Assembly (NCBI GenBank): GCA_026018925.1
Contig: JAKSZU010000020.1
Location: 39,709,112 to 39,773,111, forward strand
Reading direction: 5' to 3'
Length of the DNA: 64,000 nucleotides
Source of the DNA: Tupaia tana
Taxonomy: Eukaryota > Chordata > Mammalia > Scandentia > Tupaiidae
The notes beneath the pieces were generated by a model, which was not told the origin of the DNA, ran no database searches, and was given only the letters and a program-made list of their open reading frames with translations. Numbering within the stretch: position 1 is the first letter of the stretch; each line of letters begins with the position of its first letter. Below, one piece after another: positions 10,598 through 21,881 of the stretch. Position numbers and translations under genes: made by a program.

Positions 10598-10835
10598 TTT
10601 TTCTAGGAGATTTTTGCTATAGGGCTTATGTACTCACCAGAGAGACAAAAAGTGAGAAATCACCCCCCAGGGAGGATGGCCACACCACAATCCCTTCTCC
10701 TCCATTCTCCTCTTCAAGATTTTGGCACGCGTATACACATGCACAGCATGTTTTAAGCCACCAGGTCCAGGACTTGAACCCATGGTCGACTGCGTGGGAG
10801 TCCAGCAACGTGACCATCACTCCATCTGTTGGAGA
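10598..10835 (-). mobile_element. long SINE
   Basis: Reverse copy, GGAGATTTTTGCTATAGGGC to CACTCCATCTGTTGG, moderately diverged. Confidence 0.82.
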
Positions 10836-10879
10836 AAATTGAATATAAGTAATTAGTACCTATAACTGAGGCTGGAGTA

Positions 10880-11760
10880 ACAAGGGTTAACCCTTATTAA
10901 CTAGTACAAGTAGAGAACTGTAAAGAAGATGGGCATGGCTGATGTGAGGAGCCCTGCCCCGAGATCTGATATACGGTGCCAAGAAGAACCCCTTTTCCCT
11001 CAAGAGCAGAGATCCAGGCCTTTTTGCAAAGCGCACACCAGTACTTGCAGCAGCACAGAGAAGCTGCTGTGGTGCCACCCCAGCAGAACTTGATGGCAAC
11101 CTGCCCTGTGGTGTTTTCTAGAAGTCCTCCCCAAGGTGCCAGGGAAAGCCGTTTCTGGGGTGGTGTCTCACCCACAAAACCACCTGATACGGTCCCAGGT
11201 GCTGCTGAGCACTGCATTTTGACGAGCCAGGCACCAGCGACGCTGCCTTTGTAGCAGGAGCCAGAGGCCTGTGCTGTAAAACCTGCGGAGTATGGGCCAG
11301 ACGCTCTGGAGAAAGGAGCTGGCTGCCAGCTGCCCTTAGCTACCGGGCGCTGCCAGGGCTGGGAACTGGCGATGCTGTCAGCACGGGGCAGAATCTCAGT
11401 GCTAGGAGAGCTGCTCACTGTGGGAGCCAGCGCTGGGGAAGTCGCACACGCCGTCGGGACCTGTGGAACACACACACTACAACCAGAAGTCATCCCTTTT
11501 CCTCTTGCAATACCTGTCCAATGCCCTACATCAACAAAGCTCCTGTACCACCTGGCAAAGAAAAATATTGGAAGGGCCCAGATGCATTTTCACAGACCAG
11601 GCAAAAAAAGGATTTGACGCAACTGGCACAGCAGGTCACGTCCGTCCTATCCTCCCTCACCCACTGCCACAACTTTAGTTCACCTTCACACTCTTGCTCT
11701 TTCTTTTTATTCCCTTCCTGGACCATGAAAAAAGTCTAGGAACTGGTCTCCTGGATCAGC
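10880..11760. other. unresolved GC-rich segment with open frames on both strands
   Basis: The - strand has an open frame of 198 codons (10897-11493). The + strand has shorter open stretches, including one from 11521 with a basic, lysine-rich start. I recognise no domain on either strand and see no splice sites, poly-A tail or intron-less homology that would make a processed pseudogene clear. Possibilities are an old processed gene copy or chance open frames in GC-rich DNA. Confidence 0.3.
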
Positions 11761-11904
11761 TGCCACTGGCCCAAAGGATGATGATGTGTGAATTTGAAAA
11801 ATGAGTCCCTTTTTCTAGGTGTATAAAGCACATTGCCTGGCTCTTAGCTTTTTAAAAACAAACAAACAAAAACAACTTTAAAAATTATTTACATTTTATT
11901 TAAA

Positions 11905-12092
11905 TTTTTTTCTTTTTTTTTAAAGAATTATTTTTATTTAAATTTATTTATTTATTTGACCAGAGAGGGACAGAGTGTGTGTGAGAGAGAGAGAGGGAAA
12001 GTGAGAAAGCAAGCTGCCAGGTCTGGGACTTGAACTATGGTCAGCCATGTGGGAGTCCAGCACCCTTAACTACCAAGCTACCTGCCAGCCCC
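11905..12092 (-). mobile_element. short SINE
   Basis: Reverse short-family copy: ATTTATTTATTTGACCAGAGAG to CTACCTGCCAGCCCC. Flanked by ACATTTTATTTAAA (11891-11904 and from 12093). Confidence 0.88.
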
Positions 12093-12279
12093 ACATTTTA
12101 TTTAAAATTTTTAAGTTGCTACAGGGTTCATGCACTTGCTGGAGAGAGACAGAGAGAAAGAGATAGAAAGAAAGTGAGAAAGCACCCCTCAGGGAGGAAG
12201 GTTTTGCTGCAATCCCTTTTGCTCCATTCTCCTCTAGAGAATTTTGGCGATGCACGTACAAGCACTTGCGTATTTTCCT

Positions 12280-12553
12280 TTTTTTTTTTTTTTTTTGAGA
12301 GGTCTTTTGCTACAGGGTGCGTGCGCTCGCCAGAGAGACAGAGAGAGACAGAGAGACAGAAAAAAAGAAATTACTCCCCGGGGGCAATGGCCACGCCTCA
12401 ATCCCTTCTCCTCCATTCTCTTCTCCGGATCTTGGGGGCACGCACGCACGCACACGCGCCCGGCATGAGTTTAAGCCACCAGTCTGAGACTCGAACCACA
12501 GTCGACTACATGGGAGTCCAGCGACAAAGCCATTACACTAACTGCTGGTCCCC
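12280..12553 (-). mobile_element. long SINE nested
   Basis: Reverse copy ending CTAACTGCTGGTCCCC. A TGCGTGTTTT-like word occurs before, between and after this copy and the next one. Confidence 0.88.
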
Positions 12554-12559
12554 CTGCGT

Positions 12560-12843
12560 GTTTTTTTTTTTTTTTTTTTTCTTTTTTTTGAGAGGTTTTT
12601 TGCTATAGGGCGCGTGCGCTCGCCAGACAGACAGAGAGAGACATAGAGACAGAAAGCGAGAAATCACCCCCCAGAGGGGATGGTCACGCCGCAATACCTT
12701 CTCCTCCATTCTCCTCTCGGGATCTTGGGCACACACGCACACGCGCCCGGCGTGAGTTCTAAGCCACCAGGTCCAGGACGTGAACCGCGGTCGACTACGT
12801 GGGAGTCCAGCGACATAGCCATTACGCTAACTGCTGGTTCCCC
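12560..12843 (-). mobile_element. long SINE nested
   Basis: Reverse copy from a T-run to GCTAACTGCTGGTTCCCC, close to the family consensus. Confidence 0.9.
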
Positions 12844-13077
12844 CTTGCGTGTTTTTCAAGCTGCCAGTCCAGGGCTCAAACTATGCAGTTGGCCACTGTG
12901 ACCTCTATGCCACCTGCTGGCCCCAGCTCTTATCTCTTTGTGACCCTTGCCGGGCACGCCCTGCTTGCTCCTCACCTGACATGCTCTCCAGTTTTCCTTG
13001 CTCACATCACTCCTTAATTCATGCTCTACGCTGCCATCCTTTTTCTAAAAACTAAAATTCAAAATATAATTGACCTT

Positions 13078-13352
13078 GGGACCAGCAGTTAGCGTAATGG
13101 CTATGTCGCTGGACTCCCACGTAGTCGACCGCGGTTCGAGTCCCGGACCCGGCGGCTTAAACTCACGCCGGGCGCGTGTGCGTGCGTGCCCAAGATCCCG
13201 AGAGGAGAATGGAGGAGAAGGGATTGCGGCGTGGCCATCCCCCCTGGGGGATGACTTCCTGCTTTCTATCTCTCTGTCTCTCTCTGTCTGTCTGGCGAGC
13301 GCACACGCCCTATAGCAAAAACCTCTCCAAAAAAAGAAAAAAAATATATATA
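13078..13352 (+). mobile_element. long SINE, near-consensus copy
   Basis: Complete: GGGACCAGCAGTTAGCG, A box, B box GGTTCGAGTCC, GCCGGGCGCGTGTGCGTGC, body and tail. The 13-bp duplication TATAATTGACCTT is intact (13065-13077, 13353-13365). One of the least mutated copies, so probably a young insertion. Confidence 0.95.
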
Positions 13353-13553
13353 TATAATTGACCTTGTAAACACCCTCAATACCTCCCTACTGATTACTAA
13401 ATAAAATCTAAACTCCTCAGCAAGGCATGCATGATCCTGTTATCTGCCTCATACCTTTTTCTCCAGCATGTTGAATGATGGAGGGAAAAAAAAAATTCTA
13501 AAGAAAGAATGAACCAGTGAATTCCAGAACAAAAACAGAAAACCAAAGAAAAG

Positions 13554-13806
13554 GGGACTAGCAGTTGGCATAATGGTTATATCACTGAACTCCCATGTAG
13601 TTGGCCACAGTTTGAGTTCCAGACCTGGCAGCTTAAAAAAATACACCAGGCATGTGTGTGTGTGTGTGTATGTCCAAAAATCTTGAGAAGAGAATGGAGG
13701 AGAAGGGATTGCTGTGAGACGATTCCCCCAGGGGTTGATTTCTCGCTTTCCGTCTCTCTGGCAAGAGCATGTGCCCTATAGCAAAAATCTCTCTTAAAAA
13801 GAAAAA
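13554..13806 (+). mobile_element. long SINE
   Basis: GGGGACTAGCAGTTGGCATAATGG to CTATAGCAAAAATCTCTC. Flanked by AAAACCAAAGAA on both sides. Confidence 0.87.
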
Positions 13807-13914
13807 GAAAACCAAAGAAGAGATGTGGGGAAAGAGGACCTGTAACTGTAAGGAGACATAATCACTTTTAGCGGCAGCCTCTGGCTTTGCTCTAGCAGTG
13901 GGAGTGAGCGTTTT

Positions 13915-14155
13915 ATTTTTTTAAAGAGCTTTTTGCCTTAGGGCACATGCACTCGCTGGAGAGAGACAGAGACAGAGAGAGAGAAAAATGAGAAATCACC
14001 CCCGGGGGAGGGATGACCATACGGCAACCCCTTCTCCATTCTCCTCCCAGGATTTTAGGCACGCATACACCGTGCCTGGTGTTTCCAGTAACCAGGTCGA
14101 GTACTCGAGCCATGTGGGAGTCCAGTGACAACCACCATGCCATCTGCTGACCCCA
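13915..14155 (-). mobile_element. old long SINE
   Basis: Reverse copy: TTTTTGCCTTAGGGCACATG to CACCATGCCATCTGCTGACCCC. Confidence 0.8.
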
Positions 14156-14186
14156 AGGAAGTAAGTTTCTTAAAGGACAGTCCAAG

Positions 14187-14250
14187 GCTGGTCCCCTAGT
14201 CTAGTGGTTAAGGGAGATGGATCCCACACGGCTGATCAAGTGTGATTAGG
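14187..14250 (+). mobile_element. SINE head fragment
   Basis: tggtcccctagtctagtggttaaggg and tggatcccacacggctgatc match the tRNA-like head only; the rest is missing. Confidence 0.5.
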
Positions 14251-14315
14251 GGAAGCCTCAGGAACCTAGATGACCGAGGAAGATAATGGGGCACGCTTAG
14301 AATTTAAATACGCAG

Positions 14316-14577
14316 GGGACCAGCAGATGGCATAATGGTTACGTCGCTGGACTCTCGCATAGGTGAATGTGATTCGAGTCCTGGATCCAGTGGCTTAAAC
14401 TCATACTAAGCATGTGTGCCCACAATCCGGTGTCCAAAATCCCAAGAGAAGAATGGAGGAGCAGAGATTGCAGCATGGCCATTCCCCCTGGGGAGTGATT
14501 TCTCTCTGTCTCTGTCTCTCTGGCTAGCACACATTCCCTGTAGCAAAAAAAATCTCTTAAAAAAAAAAAAAAAAAAG
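14316..14577 (+). mobile_element. long SINE
   Basis: GGGGACCAGCAGATGGCATAATGG head, body, A-run tail. Flanks aatttaaatacgca and aatttaaatatgca are a duplication with one CpG change. Confidence 0.9.
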
Positions 14578-14734
14578 AATTTAAATATGCAGTTGCAGTC
14601 TATAGGGACCTTATGGTCCTGTCCCTTTGGCAACCTAACCCTTCCTGACCTGTAGCCCTATCCCCATAGAACTCGGCAATGCTGTAACGTTTACACTGTT
14701 TTTCTGAGAAAACTTTGGTGCGCTGTCTCTCTCT

Positions 14735-14955
14735 CGCTGAATAGCGTGCTACACAAGGTTCTAGTCCCAGCCTGACAGCTTGAGAAACATGCTGGACACA
14801 TGTGAATGTGTGTTTCAAATCCCGACAGGACAGAAAAGCAGAGGAGAAGGGTGGGTGGATGACTATACCCCATGGGGATGGGTGATGATTTCTCCTCTCT
14901 CTGTCTCTCTGGGGAGCAGACATACCCTCTGGCAACTGGATAAAGAGGGGGCACT
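14735..14955 (+). mobile_element. old SINE fragment
   Basis: Partial copy: gttctagtcccagcctgacagcttg, gagaagggtggg, gtgatgatttctcctctctctg, cataccctctggcaa. Confidence 0.55.
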
Positions 14956-15439
14956 CCAAAATGGGCACATTATTTTTTCCTATATGTAACTCTCCTACCA
15001 AGACTCAAAGTTTTTATACTCATTTTTGACGGGTCCTTTTCCTTTTATTCCCCTATTCGCATGACAATGGCCAGTCAGGTCCATCCCTCTGAGTCTTCCC
15101 ACTCACTGTTTACTCCCTCTTCTTGTTGCCATGGGAGGCCAACCCTCATCACCTCATAGTCACAGTACTATAACCCCATCCTCTACAGCCACTTGTTCAA
15201 CAGCCTGGCCCTGTTCCAGGTGCTAGAAATACAAATGAGAACAACATAGCCCTCCAGCTCTGTCTCCAAGTCTTTACCAACCCAGTTTTTCCTACTTGGA
15301 GCAAGTCAGGAGGTCAAGTTTTTTCCACTCACTTAACAAGTACTAATGAAGTGGTACTACATGCTAAGGCACTGGTACTAGGTAGAAAGTGGTGGACCAA
15401 ACAGGCCTGGACCCTGTCTTTAAAAAACTTAAGAGTTGA

Positions 15440-15690
15440 GGGGCCAGAGGTGGTACGGCGGTTAAGGTACTAGATTTCACATTGCTGATTTGCAGTTTGA
15501 TTCCCAGACCAAGCAGCTTAAAAAACTCACCAGGCACAGGTACGTGCATGCCTAAAATCCCAAGAGAAGGGATGGCAGCATGGCCATCTATCCAGAAAGT
15601 GATTTCTCATTCTTTCCCTCTTCCTCTGTCTCATTCTCTGATGAGTGCACATACCCTATGACAAAAACCTAAAAACAAACAAACAAAAAA
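15440..15690 (+). mobile_element. old long SINE inside the L2-like element
   Basis: ggggccagaggtggtacggcggttaagg head, body, tail of A with C interruptions. Confidence 0.75.
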
Positions 15691-15704
15691 AAAAAATTTA
15701 GAAT

Positions 15705-15945
15705 CAGTCCAGCCTTTGTGAAGCAGCCTATAGTATACTGGACTGTAGAACCAGGAGTCACATCCAAACGATGGTCTAAGTTCTGGCCTAGCTGGCCTAA
15801 AAACATGCTGGGAACATCAACATGTGCTCAGGATCATGGTGAACTCCAGGAATGGAGGAAGCAGATCGTGGTATGACGGAGCTATGTGGAGGGTGTCTTT
15901 GTCTCTCATGTACACATGAATGCACACATTCTATCATGAATTAAA
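15705..15945 (+). mobile_element. very old SINE fragment
   Basis: Weakly matching words only (gatggtctaagttctgg, aaaacatgctgggaacatc, ctcatgtacacatgaatgcac). Confidence 0.4.
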
Positions 15946-17034
15946 GAAAGAAAAGTACAGCTTAGTGGGGAAAACACATAAAAGGCATAATCACAGAAAT
16001 AATAGCAAAAACAGCAATAATTATGTAATTGCTATTGCCTCGTTATAATTGTTATGAATAATGTGAGTGTCCAGATCTATAAGAGTGTGCAAATGAATAT
16101 ACACTAATAATATACACTAATAATAATATACTACTAATACACACTAAGAATCCAGGCAAGGCTAGGTATCTGCACAGAAGTCCAGGGTTGAGTGTGGCAT
16201 GAGAAGGGAACTTCCAGAAAAAGGGAACAGCTCATTCAAAGGCTGAGAGTTGAGGACACATGGAGTATGCAAACTCGATGTGTGCCTACAACAAAGAGAA
16301 CAAGGGGGAGAGTGGCAGTTAAGGGACAAAAATCATGCAGAGAATTCCAAGTTATCTTAAGGTTTTTGGAGTTTGTCCTAAAAGTTGTGGGAAGCCTCTG
16401 ATGGTTTCAGCATGTGCTTCTATAACCTGACATGCTTTTATTATGAACATTTTCAGACAGTGGAAAGAATCAATCAATGAGGACACTGAACTTGAAATAT
16501 TGCTTTCTTTCAAAACTGAAGATTTTCTGCTGAGACGTCCCCCTCCAGATTCATTTCTAGTGGGTAGGGCTACCTCTGTCTCCTCTCCGTTTCTGTCTGT
16601 CTCTATCTGTCTCTCTGTCTTGCACCGTGCAATTCTCATTTTTTGGTTTTTAAAATTAAAATCTAATGGTTTCTTTATTATCTTGTTTTCTTTCTCCTTT
16701 TTCATTTTATTTTTTCTTCTTCTTTCCTCTTCTCTAATTCTTTTTCTTTCTTTCTTATTTTTATTCATTGACTGCTCAGCCTCTACACGCCAAGTGTCTA
16801 GACAGGTCCAAATGAACAGGATCCAAACATCTGAATACGATTAGGGTCAGAATATTCCTCTATTCCCACTGAATCTGATGCACAAAGAGTGAAAACAGAA
16901 CAGAAGAGAGATTGCAGATCACCTCCTTCTGCATGCCTTTGAATGCTCAGATTGAACTTGAAGAATTAGGAAGAAATGCACCATCCATTAGATGACTAGA
17001 AATCACCACAGAGTCAGAAGAAATACGAGAAAGC

Positions 17035-17212
17035 GGGGCCAGCAGGTGGTGTGGTGGTTAAAGGCGCTGGACTCCCACATGGCCGACTATGGTTCAAGTC
17101 CTGAATCTGGAGGCTTGCTTTCTCACTTTCCCTCTCTCTCTGTGTCTGTCTGATCAAACTGGAAAGTAACAATAATAATAAATAAAGTGAAAATAAAATA
17201 ATTCTTTAAAAA
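17035..17212 (+). mobile_element. short SINE inside the HAL1-like element
   Basis: GGGGCCAGCAGGTGGTGTGG head, CT stretch, A-rich tail. Flanked by a perfect 14-bp duplication AAATACGAGAAAGC (17021-17034, 17213-17226). Confidence 0.93.
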
Positions 17213-17842
17213 AAATACGAGAAAGCAGGAAAATACCTCTCCTCCAAGGTAAAAGAATAACTCCTCTTCATCTTCAGACAGTACAACGAAACTCATGGAA
17301 ATGTCTGATAAGGAATTTAGAATATTCATAATGACAAAACTAACAGAGATGGTAGAGAAAAGAGACAATGAACTGCAGAGGAGGCAGGAGAAATGAGTTG
17401 ATGATGAGTTCCAAGAAGTAAGGACATTCTTGCAAGATCTGAAAAAGGAAATACATACTATAAAAAAGAATCAAATGGACCTGTTAGAGATGAAGGCTGT
17501 AACACAGGAAGTCAAAATCTCCCTTGAAAGTATTAAAAGCAGACTAGATCATACAGAAAATCAAATCTCAGACATAGAAGAGAAAATCGCTGGCCTAGAC
17601 GAATCCACCACAAAGACTGAGAAAATTGTCCCCAAAAATGAGAATAATATGTGAGAAATACTAGATACCATCAAACGTCCAAATATTCATATAATTGGGA
17701 TCCCAGAAGGTGAAGAGACTCATAAGGGCATGGATAATCTATTCCATAAAATCCTGCAAGAAAACTTTCCAAACCTAAAGAGGCACTCAAAAGTCCAGTC
17801 CCAAGAAATACAAAGGACCCCCAAATAGAATCAACCCAAGAT

Positions 17843-18108
17843 GGGAACCAGCAGTTAGCGTAATGGCTATGTCACTGGACTCCCACGTAGTCGACTGCGG
17901 TTCGCGTCCCGGACCCAGTGGCTTAAAAGTCACGCCGGATGCGTGTGCGTGCGTGCCCAAGATCCTGAGAGGAGAATGGAGGAGAAGGGATTGCGGCATG
18001 ACCATCCCCCCTGGGGGGTGATTTCTCGCTTTCTGTCTCTATGTCTCTCTCTGTCTGTCTGGCGAGCGCACACGCCCTATAGCGAAAAACCTCTCCCCCC
18101 CAAAAAAA
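17843..18108 (+). mobile_element. long SINE inside the HAL1-like element
   Basis: Full copy; head GGGAACCAGCAGTTAGCG. A perfect 16-bp duplication AGAATCAACCCAAGAT flanks it (17827-17842, 18109-18124). Confidence 0.95.
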
Positions 18109-19118
18109 AGAATCAACCCAAGATCTTCTCCAAGACACATTATAGCCAGATTGTCCAAAGCCACAAAGACAAGATACTAAGATTGGCAAGAGAAAAACGA
18201 CAAGTTACCTACAAAGGATATCCCAACAGACTAATAGCAGACCTCTCATCGGAAACAGAGTGAGTGAGGAAAGAATGGGAAAATATATTCAAAGTGTTAA
18301 GGGAAAAACAATTTCAACCAAGAATACTGTACCCAGCAAGATTATCCTTCATATGGAAAGAAAAGAACATTCTCAGATAAACAAAACCTTAAAGAATTTA
18401 CCAACACCAGACCAGCTCTCCAAGAAGTTCTCAAGGGAGTGCTATGTCAGGAAAATTAAATACGGACACACAGAAATAAGACTTCAAAATGTAAGAAAAT
18501 GGCCAACTTAATCGTAGAGACAAGTCTAGAGCTGAATATTATATCCCAGAATTTAATCTGTCAGATCGGACCACAACAGAAGATAAAGTACATGAGATTA
18601 AACTGGTGAAATAGCATTTTATGACTTTTGACTAAAACATTGCTGATTTTCTTCTAGGCTTTGTTTTCTGGTTTTAAGAATGTCTGTCCTGTCTTGAGCT
18701 GCCAATAGGTTCATATACCTACTATTTAAACAGAATCCCAACCTGTTTCCTGGCTTTAAGTTTTAAGCAAAGTTCCTTAGCATTTCTTTGATTTGTTAAA
18801 GCTAAAACTGCTTTTCTTGAAATTAAAAAATATATTAAAAATACCTATTTAATGACCATAGTAAGCTATATAGCATCAGCTAGGTGTTACCTTATAGTAT
18901 ATTCATTTTACTCAGAGTTTCACGCTTAAAGTCAGACATTTATTCACAGATATGTATACACCAGCTGAATTTGCTATTGAAAGTAGTTAGATTATTTTAG
19001 AAATTTTGTGAATCAATAAAATGTGGGGAAAAAGGAATGGACAATAACTGTAGACACCTGAGATAGTGTGGAAAGAGGGTGGGAAATGGCAGAGGATGAG
19101 AAATAGGGGTAAAAAAAT

Positions 19119-19163
19119 ATATATCTATATACACATACATATATACATACACATACATATATG
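19119..19163. repeat. (TA/CA)n low-complexity tract
   Basis: Alternating TA and CA units inside the 3' region of the HAL1-like element. Confidence 0.8.
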
Positions 19164-19305
19164 AAACTAGAAATGGAAAATTATTGATCATTACATGCAT
19201 GATTAAGCTACTATGCAGTATATTCTGAATGGGAAATCACATTTTGTATGCTGTGACGATGCTCAAGGAATGAATGAAAATTAATTAATTAATTTTAAAA
19301 ATGTT

Positions 19306-19925
19306 TCAGAAGAAAAAAAAGAATCATTCAATGAGCATTCAGATTGTAGAATCACTTAGATTCATTTCATTCCTGACTTAATTTTTAAATTAGATCACAC
19401 TAATCATTGTATAGGTGTTAAAAAGGGTAAAACAAATTTAATCTCTTCTCCCAACAGAGGATAAAGAAAGTTTAGAAATGATACAGCCTAGTCAGTATCA
19501 TGATTAGAAATAAATAAATGCATAGAAACACAAAGATCATCGGAAATTCCAAACACAATCATTGGATGAAAGGGCACGAGAGTTATTTTCTCAGATGCAC
19601 CCTACCGTGTTTCACATTTGTGCATTTTGACACCAGCTCCAAGTTGATGGTTTGAATCTTTTTATATACAATATTATTTCCACTAATGGAATTTGAAATA
19701 GTGCTTAAAGAGGTAAAAGCTCCATGAATACTAACTTAGTTTAGTTTGTAAATTACTTTGCAATTCTCCAGAGAAGAGAGTCTAAGACTGAGAGATGGCG
19801 GAAATGGAGATAAAGAGGAAAAGATGTATTTTAAAAATACATAGGAAGTAAAATCGATGAGATGTGTTAACTAATTAGATAAGAATGGGAAAATAGCATG
19901 TTCCCAGCAGAGTTATTTGGAGGAC
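19306..19925. other. unassigned intergenic DNA
   Basis: AT-rich, no gene, no repeat named with confidence. Confidence 0.35.
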
Positions 19926-20567
19926 ACATGTCGACGTCCGCCCCCGGGCTCAGCACTACTATGGAAGAAGCATAAAAAATGAGACAAAAGGTAGAGTAGA
20001 AACGGACACAGGCAGCCTGAGCCTAGGTAGCCCAAGCAACTTGTGCCGCCCAGATGAACTGGACGTCTTTATTTATAGAACAAGGAGACATTACACATGT
20101 ATGTTTTACCACACTTCATACATTGGTTGCCAGGTTATGGACAATAAGAAGCAGTTAACAAATCTATAAGGGCTTAGTCACACCAGGCCAGGTGTATCCC
20201 TTGGTGATAATCCCATCAAGAGAAAATCTCATCTTCCTTTCTAATGCAAAGAACTAGCTGTTAGGTGTGGGGAAGGAGCTAAAGATCTCGCACCACCACA
20301 CCCAGAGTAGGCTAAGGAACCTTTCAGATGCAGAGCAGGGATTGGATTTTGCCAAGATGTTTCTTGAAGTCTATCCCATGTGTCTGTTGGAACGCCCCTA
20401 GCAATTTCCACCCTTGCTCTGTCTGTAGCCAAGGTCAAGGAAAGACAAGTTACAAGGTTCTGCCAAACCCCAAAAGAGCATGTGGTGTTTGCTCAGAGCA
20501 TGTCCCCACACCTCAGACTCTCTCTTAAACGTGTCCCCACAGACACAGGAAGAGGTAAATTTTAAAA
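19926..20567. other. unassigned, possibly old LTR sequence
   Basis: Contains 'gacgtctttatttatagaac' (an AATAAA-like signal on the - strand near 20069-20076) and moderately GC-rich text that does not match the surrounding SINEs. An LTR of an endogenous retrovirus is one possibility; no TG...CA ends were established. Confidence 0.3.
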
Positions 20568-20589
20568 CGATGATTTTAATTTTTTTTTT

Positions 20590-20837
20590 TTGGAGATGTT
20601 TTTGCTATAGGGCGCGTGCGCTCGCCAGACAGACAGAGACAGAGAGACAGAAAGCGAGAAATCACCCCCGGGGGGGGGGATGGTCACGCCGCAATCCCTT
20701 CTCCTCCATTCTCCTCTCGGGATCTTGGGCACGCACGCACACGCGCCCGGTGTGAGTTTTAAGCCACCGGGTCCAGGATGCGAACCGTGATTACGTGGGA
20801 GTCCAGCAACATAGCCATTACGCTAACTGCTGGTTCC
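20590..20837 (-). mobile_element. long SINE
   Basis: Reverse copy ending GCTAACTGCTGGTTCC. The 17-bp duplication CGATGATTTTAATTTTT (20568-20584, 20838-20854) is perfect. Confidence 0.93.
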
Positions 20838-21139
20838 CGATGATTTTAATTTTTGACAAGTTAAATATTAGAAGTTTTTGAAATATCCAGGTAATATTCC
20901 ATTAGGCAACTAGAAGTCTAGCATGGGACTGAGAGGGAAATTCAAAGCTCTAAATATAAACATAAACCAAAGCATGTAAGTCACTGATTGAAACTCTAGG
21001 AGTAGATAAGGTCTGCTCTGAAGAACCTGTAAGAAGACAGTAGAGCTGCATCTTGAGTCATCACCAGATCTCTGGGTCTTGGATACCCTAAATACTAAGG
21101 CTACTTCAGGTGACCGTTTTACACTAGGCAAAAATAAAA

Positions 21140-21390
21140 CTGGGGGCCATCTGGTGGTATGGTGGTTAAGGCAACTGGCTCCCACATGGCTAACTGTATG
21201 GTGAAGTCCCAGACCCAGTGGCTTGAAAAACATGGTGTGTGTGCACGCACACCCAAAATCTTGAGAGGAGAATAGAAAAGGGATTGCAGCGTGCCCATTC
21301 CCCCTGAGAGGTGCTTTCTCAAACTTTCTCTTCCTCAACCCTCATCCCTGTGAGCACATATACCCTATAGCAAATTTCAAAAAGAATAAA
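21140..21390 (+). mobile_element. old long SINE
   Basis: gggggccatctggtggtatggtggttaagg head; ccagacccagtggcttgaaa; ctatagcaaatttcaaaaag tail. Confidence 0.75.
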
Positions 21391-21610
21391 ACAGCCAATT
21401 CTTCTAGCTCAAAAATAAAAAAATAAATAACCCAAAGAAAACCTGGACAAAGTGTCAGAATAGACATTTTTTCAAAGTAAATATATGAATGGTCAATACA
21501 CAGATGAAGAGATGATCATTTCTGTTATTAGAGAAGTACACATCGAAACCACTGTTAACACTTCAGACTCACTAGGGTGGTTATCAGTGTTTTAAAAAGC
21601 AAAATAACAT

Positions 21611-21881
21611 GGGACCAGCAGTTAGTGTAATGGCTATGTCGCTGGACTCCCACATAGTCGACCACGGTTCGCGTCCCGGACCCGGTGGCTTAAAACTCAC
21701 GCCGGGCGCGTGTATGTGCGTGCCCAAGATCCAAAGAGGAGAACGGAGGAGAAGGGATTGTGGCATGGCCATCCCCCCTGGGGGGTGATTTCTCGCTTTC
21801 TGTCTCTATGTCTCTGTCTGTCTGGCGAGCGCATGCGCCCTATAGCAAAAACCTATCAATAAAAAAAAAAAAAATTAAAAT
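21611..21881 (+). mobile_element. long SINE inside the L1
   Basis: Full copy with head GGGACCAGCAGTTAGTGTAATGG. Duplication AAAGCAAAATAACA at 21596-21609 and 21882-21895. Confidence 0.93.

Larger units (their letters stand above)
12108..12925 (-). mobile_element. old long SINE split by two younger SINEs
   Basis: Old reverse copy: GTTGCTACAGGGTTCATGCAC to about 12275, resuming at about 12845 (TTTTTCAAGCTGCCAGTCC) and ending GCCACCTGCTGGCCCC. Two young copies were inserted at one T-rich site. Confidence 0.78.
15180..16470 (+). mobile_element. LINE2-like 3' portion, interrupted by two old SINEs
   Basis: Segments read like L2: 'ttccaggtgctagaaatacaaatgagaa' and 'ttaacaagtactaatgaagtgg' near 15190-15360; 'ggaaaacacataaaaggcataatcaca' near 15970; 'ggagtttgtcctaaaagttgtggg' near 16375. 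The L2 call rests on recall of the consensus. Confidence 0.55.
16845..19305 (+). mobile_element. HAL1 / half-L1-like element, interrupted by two SINEs
   Basis: A degraded L1 ORF1-type reading frame survives in pieces. 17430-17654 is coiled-coil-like (many E, K, Q and heptad-like I/L). 18130-18500 holds the C-terminal type stretch ('tttcaaccaagaatactgtacc', 'ccagctctccaag'). No ORF2 reverse-transcriptase sequence follows; instead about 800 bp of AT-rich 3' sequence ends in TTAATTAATTAA. That ORF1-without-ORF2 layout is typical of HAL1. The exact ends and the subfamily are inferred. Confidence 0.55.

Noticed and set aside
13070..13315. Recurring 70-100-codon frames reading like SLDSHVVDRGSSPGPGG or HARTRARREFKPPGPG
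   Set aside because: The same peptides recur at dozens of places because they are translations of the long SINE in its two orientations.
16352..16844. Frames of 133-138 codons on both strands
   Set aside because: Low-complexity K/E/R on one strand and L/F/S on the other from a pyrimidine-rich tract; not protein-like.
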